DNA of 64,000 nucleotides from Bdellovibrio sp. ArHS (lineage in GTDB: Bacteria; Bdellovibrionota; Bdellovibrionia; Bdellovibrionales; Bdellovibrionaceae): contig NZ_JTEV01000007.1 in the NCBI RefSeq assembly GCF_000786105.1, positions 1-64,000 on the forward strand. Direction: 5' to 3'. Position 1 is the first letter of the stretch; each line of letters starts with the position of its first letter. A model generated the notes under the pieces. That model did no database searches. It saw only the letters and a program-made list of their open reading frames with translations, and was not told the origin of the DNA. Positions 45,187 to 53,650 of the stretch are shown here, piece by piece. A program made the position numbers and the translations under genes.

Positions 45187-45423
45187 TTAAACTTTCATCA
45201 AGTAGCGCACTTCGCGCATCAAAAAGGACAGACGTGCCTGAAGATCAGCAAGCATCTCGATATTGGCGTGCAACTGATTCAAAGAATCTTGCTCGACAAC
45301 GGGTGTGTCTGAGAGCTCATGGTAAGACTTGTGAACCACCGGAGAAGCTTCTTCCAGAGAGCCCAAAAAAGAATCCACTGTCGTTTCCACTTTCGCGTTT
45401 TTATCAAGTGTGATCACTCTCAT
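45187..45423 (-). CDS. Small hypothetical helical protein
   Basis: The 78-residue product has AAGGAG six bases before the ATG at 45423. It is mostly helical with Leu-rich C-terminus (QARLSFLMREVRYLMKV) and no cysteine. No family is recognised. It sits between the LuxR-type gene and the metzincin lipoprotein gene. Confidence 0.6.
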   Translation of the reverse strand: MRVITLDKNAKVETTVDSFLGSLEEASPVVHKSYHELSDTPVVEQDSLNQLHANIEMLADLQARLSFLMREVRYLMKV

Positions 45424-45532
45424 CTTGCTCTCCTTCACCCTGCACGAAGCGCAGAACTCAAAGTCTAGTTACCTTTTTTCGAATCCAACAACTTAAATAA
45501 TCTTACATAAAGTTTTTACAATGCTGAGCGCC

Positions 45533-46174
45533 TTAATACTCGCACTGAAGGGCCGATTGATCGACGCCCGCCAAAATCACGCGATCATCACCAGCCGCTA
45601 AATACGTGGCCATCACGGAGCCTGAACCATCTTTATGCTTAAGACCTAAAACATGCCCCATCTCGTGTAATACAAGGGCCTCGATATTCACCGGCGCAGA
45701 GCCTTGGCGATCCGCCTTCGCCGCACGAGTCAGAGTTTGACCATTCCAATAGAAGCCAAAATCAGCCGCATTCAAGCGGATATCCGCTTCTTTAATCAGG
45801 TCCCCAATCCAGTAGACGCTCGTGCGCCCCTGCTCTGAAGCGCGATTGTCCTCCCAAGAAGACATCAGATAGATCACGTTGACGCCATCCTTATGCGGAT
45901 TGATGGGCCCCGTATAACGAGTCGATGTGACGATATTAAAAAGTTTGCGACCCGCCGTCTTTTCCCAAGTGTCGGCAGCACGAACAATTGCTGGAACCAT
46001 AGAGTCAGGTATTTGCGCGTGGATGTACATGGTCACTGGCACGTCGCTTTTCCAGGAGACCCGTTCGCCATATACGTTTTGCACGAAGCCGCAGTCCTCT
46101 TGTGACTTCGGCGCACAGGCTTGAATCGATATAACTGTAATAAGGACCAATGCGGTCCCAAGCCACTTCAGCAT
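45533..46174 (-). CDS. Matrixin-like (M10/metzincin) lipoprotein metalloprotease
   Basis: The 213-residue product has a lipoprotein signal (lipobox near SIQAC) and the metzincin zinc motif HEMGHVLGLKH with the downstream Met-turn-like SVMATY. Only one catalytic domain is present. A membrane-anchored, periplasm- or surface-facing protease is expected. ATG 46174 has GGAGGT upstream; the GTG at 46189 would overlap it. Stand-alone minus-strand gene. Confidence 0.88.
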   Translation of the reverse strand: MLKWLGTALVLITVISIQACAPKSQEDCGFVQNVYGERVSWKSDVPVTMYIHAQIPDSMVPAIVRAADTWEKTAGRKLFNIVTSTRYTGPINPHKDGVNVIYLMSSWEDNRASEQGRTSVYWIGDLIKEADIRLNAADFGFYWNGQTLTRAAKADRQGSAPVNIEALVLHEMGHVLGLKHKDGSGSVMATYLAAGDDRVILAGVDQSALQCEY

Positions 46175-46474
46175 GAGAGCGACCTCCACACTGGTTTCTA
46201 ATACAAGGACGGGACCAAGCCCTCGGCCTCCCCAAACTCACGTATAAGTACCTAAAATGACGAGCCTTTAGTTGCCTCTGCGAACATTTAGGGCAATTTT
46301 AGGTGTCGTTTAAATCGCGATGTCTCGTTCAGGGACAGGCGCTAAAAACACACTTAAATATATGAATTTATTAATTTTTACTGGTGTAAACAAAGCTAAC
46401 ACCCCGTCGCCGCAAAGTGTGGTGCAAAACGGCTCCAAACGACTTGGTCCAGGGCTTGCTTTAGTAAAATAGCA

Positions 46475-46577
46475 AGTCTCAAAATGAGACTCTCGGGCGC
46501 TCTCCCAATCGGGAAATCCTGGCCGCCTCATATCTAATCCCACATCCTACCTTCCTGGTAGGGAGCAAAAAACTCCC
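46475..46577 (+). other. Hairpin-rich leader upstream of isocitrate dehydrogenase
   Basis: Four small exact hairpins follow one another in the 464-base gap 46175-46638: AGTCTCA-AAA-TGAGACT (46475-46491), TCCC-AATC-GGGA (46503-46514), CTACC-TTCCT-GGTAG (46547-46561) and GGGAG-N7-CTCCC (46561-46577); the last two share one base, so they are alternatives. This may be a structured 5' leader or two terminators. The rest of the gap is AT-rich with no gene seen. Confidence 0.4.
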
Positions 46578-46638
46578 CCTGCCAGTCTGCGCGCGGATGT
46601 GCTAGAACCAGATGCATTAAATAGAAAGGCTTCTGGCA

Positions 46639-47637
46639 ATGACTAAACTCACAGTGATTCCTGGTGATGGTATCGGCCCTGAGATCATGACTCAGGTGAT
46701 CCGCGTTCTTAAACATGTTCGAGCTCCATTTGAGTATGAAGAGCATCAAGCTGGTGAAGTGGCTTTGCATACGTTGGGTGATCTTCTTCCGCAAACAACG
46801 GTGGATTCCATTAATCAAACGAAGCTGGCCATTAAAGGTCCTACGACGACACCGGTTGGTGGTGGTCACAAATCCATCAACGTGACAATGAGACAGAAGT
46901 TTGATCTTTACGCCAACGTTCGCCCCGTACGCTCTTTACCGGGCGTCAACTGCGTCTGCAATGACGTTGACTTGACGATCGTGCGCGAAAATACGGAAGA
47001 CCTTTATGCTGGTATCGAGCGCATGGTGGACGAAAATACCGCTGAGAGCATCAAACGTATTACACGCAAAGGCTCTGAGCGCATTGCCCGCTACGCTTAC
47101 GACCTGGCTCAACGCACTGGTAAAAACCGAGTCGCCATTGTTCACAAAGCAAATATCATGAAAATGTCAGACGGTCTTTTCCTGAAGGTCGCGCAGGAAG
47201 TGGGCTGGCAGTATCCCAACATCACAACAAAAGATGTGATCGTAGACAACGCCTGCATGCAATTGGTTACCAAGCCACAACAGTTCGATGTGATCGTTAC
47301 CGAAAATCTTTATGGCGACATCCTAAGTGATCTTTGCGCCGGCTTAGTCGGCGGACTTGGGGTCGTGCCGGGCGCCAACATCGGTGAAAAAGCGGCGATC
47401 TTTGAAGCCGTTCACGGATCAGCTCCAGATATCGCGGGCCAGAACAAAGCCAATCCGACAGCCTTGTTACAGTCCGCTGTGATGATGCTTCAACACGTCC
47501 ACGAAAGTGCGAAGGCAGATGCTATTATGAAGGCGCTGATTGCGGCTCTTTCTGACGTGAACGCGCGTACGGGCGACCTGGGTGGTAAAGGCACGACGGT
47601 TTCCTTCACTGACGCTATCATTCAAAAATTAGGATAA
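46639..47637 (+). CDS. NAD-type isocitrate dehydrogenase (IDH3-like)
   Basis: The 332-residue product belongs to the beta-decarboxylating dehydrogenase family. HKSINVTMRQKFDLYANVRP carries the Ser and Asn used for isocitrate; HKANIMKMSDGLF carries the catalytic Lys and NLYGDILSDLCAGLVGGLG binds metal and cofactor. It resembles mitochondrial IDH3 rather than the long E. coli Icd. Expected reaction is isocitrate to 2-oxoglutarate with NAD. Isopropylmalate or homoisocitrate specificity is less likely. Confidence 0.88.
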   Translation: MTKLTVIPGDGIGPEIMTQVIRVLKHVRAPFEYEEHQAGEVALHTLGDLLPQTTVDSINQTKLAIKGPTTTPVGGGHKSINVTMRQKFDLYANVRPVRSLPGVNCVCNDVDLTIVRENTEDLYAGIERMVDENTAESIKRITRKGSERIARYAYDLAQRTGKNRVAIVHKANIMKMSDGLFLKVAQEVGWQYPNITTKDVIVDNACMQLVTKPQQFDVIVTENLYGDILSDLCAGLVGGLGVVPGANIGEKAAIFEAVHGSAPDIAGQNKANPTALLQSAVMMLQHVHESAKADAIMKALIAALSDVNARTGDLGGKGTTVSFTDAIIQKLG

Positions 47638-47640
47638 GAC

Positions 47641-48366
47641 ATGAGCAAAACGCTGAAGGTCTGCCCGATTCAAACTGGCATTTTTCATCCTGGTGATGAT
47701 CTGGTGGAGTTCATTCTTCGTTCTGTCGATCCGTCCCTGTGGCGGGAGAAAACCATACTGGCGATCACGTCAAAGATCGTCAGTATTGCCGAAAATCGTT
47801 TTGAATCTTTAGAAAAGATCGACAAAAAATCACTGATCCGGCGCGAAGCCGATCACGATTTAGGTGAAATCGGCCACGGCGTCAGTCTCACCATCAAACA
47901 TGGCGTGATGTTACCTGCGGCTGGTATTGATGAATCCAACTCTGAAAACGGCGATTACATTCTATATCCGCTCGATCCCTATGCCTCCACCGAAAAACTG
48001 CGCACAGCTTTGCGCCAACGTTTAGGCATTCAGGACTTGGGGATTCTTTTGACAGACTCTCGCACCGGTCCTCTGCGCATGGGTGTCACTGGCGTGGCCT
48101 TGGCCGTCGCGGGATTTCATCCTTTGCGCAATATGATCGGCCAGGAAGATATTTTTGGCCGACCTCTTAAAATGACTAAGATCAATCTTGCCGATAGCCT
48201 TGCGGCTGCGGCAGTGCTGATGATGGGAGAAGCCAACGAGCGCTGTCCTTTGGCGATTCTCACAGAAACGCCCGTCGACTTTACGGATGCTCCACAGATA
48301 AAGGAATGGCAGGTCGACATGCAAGACGACATGTATCTTCCTTTATATAAGCATCTGCTGAAATAA
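47641..48366 (+). CDS. CofE-like F420-0:gamma-glutamyl ligase family protein
   Basis: The 241-residue product has ITSKIVSIAENRF, then LTDSRTGPLRMGVTGVALAV and FGRPLKMTKINLADSLAAAA, the conserved motifs of the CofE family. CofE adds glutamate to coenzyme F420. No other F420 genes are present in the window, so it may act on another substrate. It follows isocitrate dehydrogenase by three bases and is probably cotranscribed. Confidence 0.82.
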   Translation: MSKTLKVCPIQTGIFHPGDDLVEFILRSVDPSLWREKTILAITSKIVSIAENRFESLEKIDKKSLIRREADHDLGEIGHGVSLTIKHGVMLPAAGIDESNSENGDYILYPLDPYASTEKLRTALRQRLGIQDLGILLTDSRTGPLRMGVTGVALAVAGFHPLRNMIGQEDIFGRPLKMTKINLADSLAAAAVLMMGEANERCPLAILTETPVDFTDAPQIKEWQVDMQDDMYLPLYKHLLK

Positions 48367-48368
48367 GC

Positions 48369-48755
48369 CTACTGCAATTCTTTTTGAATTAAAAATGTTA
48401 CGGCCGCAGCCTTTTGCAAAGCCGAGGCGATTTGTTCTTCATTTTGCGCGGACGCGATCTCTTGCGTCGCCGCATTGATTCGCGCCACCAATTCTGTTTT
48501 GTCACCCTGACAGACATTAAGTCGCATGACCGTCAGGCCTAAAAGACCTTGAATATCAAGAAGCGACGTTCGTACGCCTTGCGCAAGTTTGGGTTCGTTC
48601 GCAAAGGCCGTCACAAAAGAAACGTTTTGATGGATACGCTGAAGATTGTAGGTGATTCTTTTCTGATCCTGCTCACCACAGGTAACGGTGGCGTGAACAT
48701 TTTGGGCAGCCAAAATAGCCAGTGCGCACACAAGGTATGTAAATGTTGTTTTCAT
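48369..48755 (-). CDS. Small secreted protein, unknown
   Basis: The 128-residue product has a signal peptide (to about A22, NVHA-TVTC) and a helical mature part with two cysteines (C26 and C82) probably bridged. AAGGAG precedes the ATG. It is convergent with the CofE-like gene, two bases apart. No family is recognised. Confidence 0.65.
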   Translation of the reverse strand: MKTTFTYLVCALAILAAQNVHATVTCGEQDQKRITYNLQRIHQNVSFVTAFANEPKLAQGVRTSLLDIQGLLGLTVMRLNVCQGDKTELVARINAATQEIASAQNEEQIASALQKAAAVTFLIQKELQ

Positions 48756-49040
48756 AAAGACTCCTTTTTGGGGTTGGAATCAGTCTTAATCTTCTTTAAG
48801 ACAGCGACTGACTTTTTATTTTTTTATTCAGCAAACGCTTTGCCAAAAAATCATTTTTCCCTCGAGAGATTTTTCTTTTCGTCGAACATCACTCGACAGC
48901 ATGTAAGCATCAGGAACATTCTTCAGATTCTGTTTAACACTCACACACTCGCCGAGATGTCTCTGTTAATTTGTTTCGTTAAGAAGATGGTCTTTGTTTT
49001 GCTGTGAGTGATTTCGGAACTTTTAACGAAAGGAAAAAAT

Positions 49041-49544
49041 ATGAAACACTTCAGACTCTTTTTTATCGCAGCGACATTCTTACTTAGCTTTAATCAATGG
49101 GCCTCGGCGGGCACGCGCATCCATTGCGAAGGCGGTGTGAACTTCGGAGATCTTATCTCTGTCGACATTGAATTTAATGACGAAGGCTTTACAAATCTTC
49201 GCGCGGCCCAAAGCATACGGCGTTCATCTGAAAAACTCATCGAACCCATCACGTCAATTCGCTATCTCGGTAGCACCGGCGAAGGCGAACCCTTCACACG
49301 AGGAGAAAGAGCTGACTCTGTGATGGTGGAATCAGAAAACCTCACCTATATGTTAAACTTAAAACAGGATTCCAAGCGTCAAGGTTCTAAAGTTATTGTC
49401 GTTCGTGCGGCGACAGCTGATTTACGCCGGGTCTTAAAAGGCGCCACCAACTTCTATTGCTGGACAGGTCATTCCTCACCTCAAGAAAATGACCCGACTC
49501 CCGACGTTATCAATGCCTTGTTCAAGAAGACCTTGGGAATGTGA
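49041..49544 (+). CDS. Secreted protein, unknown
   Basis: The 167-residue product has a signal peptide (cleavage near WASA-GTR) and two cysteines. ATG 49041 has GAAAGGAAA upstream; the frame extends further up but that part is not signal-like. No family is recognised. A GC-rich terminator follows at 49591. Confidence 0.7.
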   Translation: MKHFRLFFIAATFLLSFNQWASAGTRIHCEGGVNFGDLISVDIEFNDEGFTNLRAAQSIRRSSEKLIEPITSIRYLGSTGEGEPFTRGERADSVMVESENLTYMLNLKQDSKRQGSKVIVVRAATADLRRVLKGATNFYCWTGHSSPQENDPTPDVINALFKKTLGM

Positions 49545-49590
49545 CCGTCACCCCGTCTTTGCGCGCAGCCCCCTTCTTCCCCCAAATAGG

Positions 49591-49611
49591 GGGGCGGCGC
49601 GCGCCCCTTTT
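49591..49611 (+). terminator. Intrinsic terminator after 49041 gene
   Basis: GGGGCG pairs with CGCCCC around GCGCG (49591-49607), followed by TTTTC. It is the likely end of the secreted-protein transcript. Confidence 0.7.
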
Positions 49612-49679
49612 CTAATTCCAGCCCAAAAGCCAGCACGCAACATTTGCCTGTCGCCGGGTTTAAACTTAGACTTGTCTAC

Positions 49680-50147
49680 ATGAACTCACCTTTGCTGACG
49701 CTTTTATGTCTAAGTCTTATTCTTTGTTCCTGCTCGACAAATCAAAAAAACCGCCTGGCAACAACCACTGCGGGCATCGGCGTCGGTGCCATCATCGGCG
49801 CGGCCACGGCGCCTAATGATGAAAGACCTGAACTGCATGCTCTTTATTGGGGTGGAATCCTAGGCGTGGTTTCGGCCGTCGCTGCGAATTACTATTTTCA
49901 CGATGAAAAAGATTTGGAAGTCATGCGCTTGGAAAATGAAAAAATGAGGGCCCAACTGGACTTCTTCCAAAATGGCCCCGCGACGCTTTTGAAGGACACC
50001 AAGGGGGCGGCCGACAAAAAATATTTTCGCACGGGCAAAGCCCGCATCATGCTTTACAAAATCGATCAGTGGGTGGATGAAGGCCCGAACAAAAAATACC
50101 ATCGTGATCGGATGATTGAAATCTTGCCTCTGGAAGAAGCGGAATAA
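49680..50147 (+). CDS. Lipoprotein with Gly-rich segment and coiled coil
   Basis: The 155-residue product has a lipoprotein signal (lipobox ILCSC). A Gly/Ala-rich hydrophobic stretch near 25-65 (AGIGVGAIIGAAT and GGILGVVSAVA) resembles a glycine zipper. A short coiled coil (LEVMRLENEKMRAQL) follows. It may form an outer-membrane-linked complex. The last base of its stop codon is the first of the next gene's ATG, so they are coupled. Confidence 0.72.
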   Translation: MNSPLLTLLCLSLILCSCSTNQKNRLATTTAGIGVGAIIGAATAPNDERPELHALYWGGILGVVSAVAANYYFHDEKDLEVMRLENEKMRAQLDFFQNGPATLLKDTKGAADKKYFRTGKARIMLYKIDQWVDEGPNKKYHRDRMIEILPLEEAE

Positions 50148-51067
50148 TGAAGACAAAGGTTCTTTCTGCATTGCTGCTTTTGACGCTCCTTTGGGGAACG
50201 CTTATCACCTATCAGTATTGGCAGCTTAAAAATAATCCGCGGGTGGTCGCCATTGCGCTAGATGCGGGTCGAAACACGATGGGCCAAACCCAAGCCAATG
50301 AGCTCGAAAAACTGACCTTTCTGCGCCAATTTCTAGAACGCTATTACAACTATGATTCGAACAACTTCTGGCAATCGCAAACCGCGCTCGCCGCACTGAT
50401 GACACCTCGCCTGGCCGATGGCCGTGTTCGCGAAGTCAATCGTCTGCGCGACAAAATTCAACAAAAGAACCTTTCCCATTTAAGCCGACTGGTAACCCTG
50501 CAAAAAGTTGGCACCGAGAGCTATCAGGCCGTCACCGAACTGCAAATCACCGAAGCCGCCAATAGTAACGAAGAAACAACCCAAAGTCGGCTCTACATAT
50601 CGACAAACTTAACCATTCAAACGGCCGAAAGAACGTTGGAAAACCCCTGGGGCCTTTTGGTCTCGGACATGAAGATCGAAAACTCTTCCACTCAGGCGAA
50701 AGCGTTACCGGCACAAATTCGCATTTCTAAAAATGCGCCCACCGTTCTTTTATTTCCCTGTCCTGTAGAGTCTTTAGAAAACTCTTTTGAAAAAAATCTG
50801 AATATTAAAATCACGACTTTGAATGTCAGCGAATTGCAGCTGACACCCCTGGAGGGGGCACCAGAACAAATGACTCTTAGTGCGAGTTGCCGAAATGAAG
50901 ACTTCAAGCTTGACCTTGCCACAGCAAGCACCACTCAGGATCTTTATGTGGCCATCCCCAAAGAGTTGGGAAATGCTCGCAAGAAAGTCCCGGCGACAAA
51001 ATCCAGACCGAAAGATGTCTATGATAAAACCATCGAAAGTGTTTTAGGCATCAAGTTGGAAGACTAA
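50147..51067 (+). CDS. Inner-membrane protein, TraE/VirB8-like (tentative)
   Basis: The 306-residue product has one N-terminal membrane span at about 4-22 and then a periplasmic domain. FLRQFLERYYNYDSNNFWQS, later VTELQI and NPWGLLVSDMK resemble TraE or VirB8 proteins (NTF2-like periplasmic fold of type IV secretion). This match is by pattern and may be wrong; no other conjugation genes are nearby. It overlaps the lipoprotein gene upstream by one base, so the two probably form a membrane complex. Confidence 0.62.
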   Translation: MKTKVLSALLLLTLLWGTLITYQYWQLKNNPRVVAIALDAGRNTMGQTQANELEKLTFLRQFLERYYNYDSNNFWQSQTALAALMTPRLADGRVREVNRLRDKIQQKNLSHLSRLVTLQKVGTESYQAVTELQITEAANSNEETTQSRLYISTNLTIQTAERTLENPWGLLVSDMKIENSSTQAKALPAQIRISKNAPTVLLFPCPVESLENSFEKNLNIKITTLNVSELQLTPLEGAPEQMTLSASCRNEDFKLDLATASTTQDLYVAIPKELGNARKKVPATKSRPKDVYDKTIESVLGIKLED

Positions 51068-52233
51068 GAAATCTGCGACTGAGATTCACTCCGCTTCGGA
51101 AATAGCAGGATCACCTGCGTTCCCACGCCAGGACGTGATCGTAACTGCAAATCACCGCCGATTGATGTCAGAGTTTTACGAGCATCAAAAAGACCCAGGC
51201 CATGACCATTTTCCTTGCCATAACTAACACCCTCTTGCATCAGGCTGGGAAGAATCTCTTCGGGAATACCCGCCCCGTTGTCCATGATTTGCAACAACCA
51301 GTGTTCGTCCCGCTCTAATAAAGTCATATGGATGGCTGCTTCGGACGCCGGCAAGGCTTCTAAAGAATTATTCAAGAGATTGCTCAAAATGCGCTGCACT
51401 TTCACGGATTCCAGGCTTATGCCGATTTTGGAACTGCTGACGTGCTTGTGCAGAGTGAACTCAACATCAGGATGGGAAAACCGATATTCCTTTAACAGGG
51501 TTTCGGCGATGCGTGACAGGTCCTCGCCTGGAAAACTGTGGGCCGTACCACTTTCCACCGTTTTTCCACGATTCAACAGATCGTCGGCGATACCCCGAAT
51601 GCGACTGACCGATAGATTTAAAAGTTCTTTCTTTTCCGCACTCATTTCATGGGACAACTGACTGAGGGTTGTTAGGGCCGTTAAAGGACCGCGAATATCG
51701 TGAGCGACCTGACGTGAGATCGCGGCAATCTCCTTATTCAGGGACAGCTCTGCTTCCAGCTTTTGTTCATGGATTCGATTGATCAGTTCACGACGAAGGG
51801 CAAAGCCTAAGAAAAACAAAACCAAAAGAAGTCCCACTAGGAATACTGGTGAAACCAAACTGCGCTTTGCCAACTCGACAACCTGAAAACAAACTCGGAT
51901 GGTGCCTGCGGGCAATGAATTATAAGTGATCGGCAGGTCGGAAGACAAAAGACATTTTAAAGTCTCGGGATTCTGCACATCTGTTTCACCGACGGCGGTA
52001 TGCACTTCTTTAAGCTGTTTAAGAATTTTGTTCTGCAAACTAGAGTCGTCCCGAAAGATCTTCGCGCGGGCGATATCATCTTCCCAAATGCCGACATAAC
52101 GTTGCACCGAAGACTTCGCTGTAGAGACTTCGTAAGCAAAACTTAACGCCGCGACAGTCAGGCTTATGCCCAGAAAAAGCCAGATCCACAGAAAGGGGCG
52201 GCTGACAGTTGTTGAAGAGGTCGTTTTGCTCAT
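51064..52233 (-). CDS. Sensor histidine kinase
   Basis: The 389-residue product has two membrane spans (about 13-32 and 130-148) enclosing a periplasmic sensing domain. The H box is RQVAHDIRGPLTAL, then N box LSNLLNNSLEALP, G1 DNGAGIPEEIL and G2 GHGLGLFDARK. No response regulator gene is adjacent, so it is an orphan in this window. It overlaps the TraE-like gene by four bases at its end. The upstream gap holds a perfect palindrome at 52292. Confidence 0.93.
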   Translation of the reverse strand: MSKTTSSTTVSRPFLWIWLFLGISLTVAALSFAYEVSTAKSSVQRYVGIWEDDIARAKIFRDDSSLQNKILKQLKEVHTAVGETDVQNPETLKCLLSSDLPITYNSLPAGTIRVCFQVVELAKRSLVSPVFLVGLLLVLFFLGFALRRELINRIHEQKLEAELSLNKEIAAISRQVAHDIRGPLTALTTLSQLSHEMSAEKKELLNLSVSRIRGIADDLLNRGKTVESGTAHSFPGEDLSRIAETLLKEYRFSHPDVEFTLHKHVSSSKIGISLESVKVQRILSNLLNNSLEALPASEAAIHMTLLERDEHWLLQIMDNGAGIPEEILPSLMQEGVSYGKENGHGLGLFDARKTLTSIGGDLQLRSRPGVGTQVILLFPKRSESQSQIS

Positions 52234-52291
52234 ACCCGAGATAGAAGCAAATTTAAATCCGGCGTCCTTTCTACGAGAAGCCCTACCGGCC

Positions 52292-52306
52292 GTCTAAGAC
52301 TTAGAC
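52292..52306. promoter_or_regulatory. Perfect palindrome GTCTAA-GAC-TTAGAC
   Basis: An exact six-base inverted repeat with a three-base spacer lies about 60 bases upstream of the histidine kinase gene. It resembles a dimeric regulator site. The remaining gap 52234-52603 also has a CTCTGT/ACAGAG hairpin and no gene seen. Confidence 0.35.
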
Positions 52307-52603
52307 AGATGCCAAGAACCGACTGACAGCACAAGAAAGCCTCTGTCGCTATTACAGAGACAACCCGATGGCGCGTCGTCTTTTGGGACAGGTGGGACAT
52401 GACGCCCAAACAGGAATTAAGAGCCTTGCAAACTCTGAAGCAAAGAAAAAGCAGTCAAATTCCCCCCCTTTGTGACCATGCAGGTCGCCCAATGTAAAGT
52501 CTGATGTCGAAAGACGGCTCAGATCGTTTTAACGAGGGGCTACGTCGCGGCATACCTGTCGCAAAGCTACTCCGAGTGAAACCAAAACAGAAGGACTCTA
52601 GTC

Positions 52604-53140
52604 ATGAAAAAGTTTTCTTTAAAAAATACGCTTTTGTTGCCAGCACTTCTTTTGTCCTCTTTCCCCGCTTTCGCGGCGACAACCATTGAAGGACATATTG
52701 GCTATTATGAAAAAGACCGCCTCAAACAGGTCTATGACTCTCGCCTCTCTGTCAGTTTAAGCAACCCCCAAGAGGGCGTTTATCGCAGCGAAAAAAGCGA
52801 AAATGACGACCCTCTGTACTTTGCCGTGACCATCGACCTTCAAGGCTTGCCTTCTGATTTCAGCCAATTCAGCTCTCAGGAAGTCGACATTCATCAGGCG
52901 CGCTTGTTTTCAACGATAAATAGCCACGCGCAAAATGGTGGAGCGCTTTATTCAGTGATAGAACTTGAAAGCTCTCAAGATGGAATAAACTGCAAATTTA
53001 CCTTTGGCACTCCATCCAGTATTTCAGCCTTTGTCTTAGCCCCCGATCTGAAAGGATTCGCCTGTTATAAAAAGAACTTTTTCAACGGATACTTCGGTGG
53101 GGCCCGTGAGAAATTTCGCGTTGAATTCAGGACACCGTAA
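52604..53140 (+). CDS. Secreted protein, unknown
   Basis: The 178-residue product has a signal peptide (cleavage near AFA-ATT) and a beta-rich mature part with two cysteines. AGAAGGA precedes the ATG. It is followed by another secreted-protein gene 30 bases on. No family is recognised. Confidence 0.72.
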   Translation: MKKFSLKNTLLLPALLLSSFPAFAATTIEGHIGYYEKDRLKQVYDSRLSVSLSNPQEGVYRSEKSENDDPLYFAVTIDLQGLPSDFSQFSSQEVDIHQARLFSTINSHAQNGGALYSVIELESSQDGINCKFTFGTPSSISAFVLAPDLKGFACYKKNFFNGYFGGAREKFRVEFRTP

Positions 53141-53170
53141 ACATCCCTAAAACAAAGAATGGAGAAATAA

Positions 53171-53605
53171 ATGAAAAATTTAATCCTGGCCTTTATAGTT
53201 CTGTCGTCTTTAAACGCCCGCGCCTTGGAATCAAAAGTGGTGGCTTGCGAGGATTTCGGAGTCGCACTGAACAACGTCCACGACATGAAACGCCTGAATC
53301 AGGGAGACATCAAAATTTTTGAAGTCGACATGATAGAACCTGCCGCAGCCCCTGTGGGGGTGGCGATCACGATCTCAAGAGGTGATGAGTTTTCCTCTAT
53401 GGAAAGCTTCTGCCGCTATGTCCCCGGCCTTGTCGACGTGGATCTGGCCAGTCTTCAAGTTACTCAGGATGAAGAAAATTATTCTCTCGTTCTGAATGTG
53501 CGCCAAACAAACGCCAACGACGAAGTTTCCGCCAAAAAGTTGACTTTAGCCGTTAACAAAAAAGCGAACTCGACGGCAGAACTTGTCAAAGCGAATCTGG
53601 AGTAA
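53171..53605 (+). CDS. Secreted protein, unknown
   Basis: The 144-residue product has a short signal peptide (to about LNARA) and two cysteines in the mature part. GGAG precedes the ATG. Shares operon position with the previous gene. It converges on the HTH-TPR gene. No family is recognised. Confidence 0.7.
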   Translation: MKNLILAFIVLSSLNARALESKVVACEDFGVALNNVHDMKRLNQGDIKIFEVDMIEPAAAPVGVAITISRGDEFSSMESFCRYVPGLVDVDLASLQVTQDEENYSLVLNVRQTNANDEVSAKKLTLAVNKKANSTAELVKANLE

Positions 53606-53650
53606 TCCTGAAGTTTAAAACAAGCGGGGCCCTTTGGGGTCTCGCTGGCC

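Noticed and set aside
46310..46543. Minus-strand frame of 77 residues in the gap before isocitrate dehydrogenase
   Set aside because: Starts within hairpin-rich sequence, has no ribosome-binding site and no recognisable features.
48549..49007. Plus-strand frame of 152 residues
   Set aside because: Mostly antisense to the secreted-protein gene 48369-48755, with no start signal or domain.
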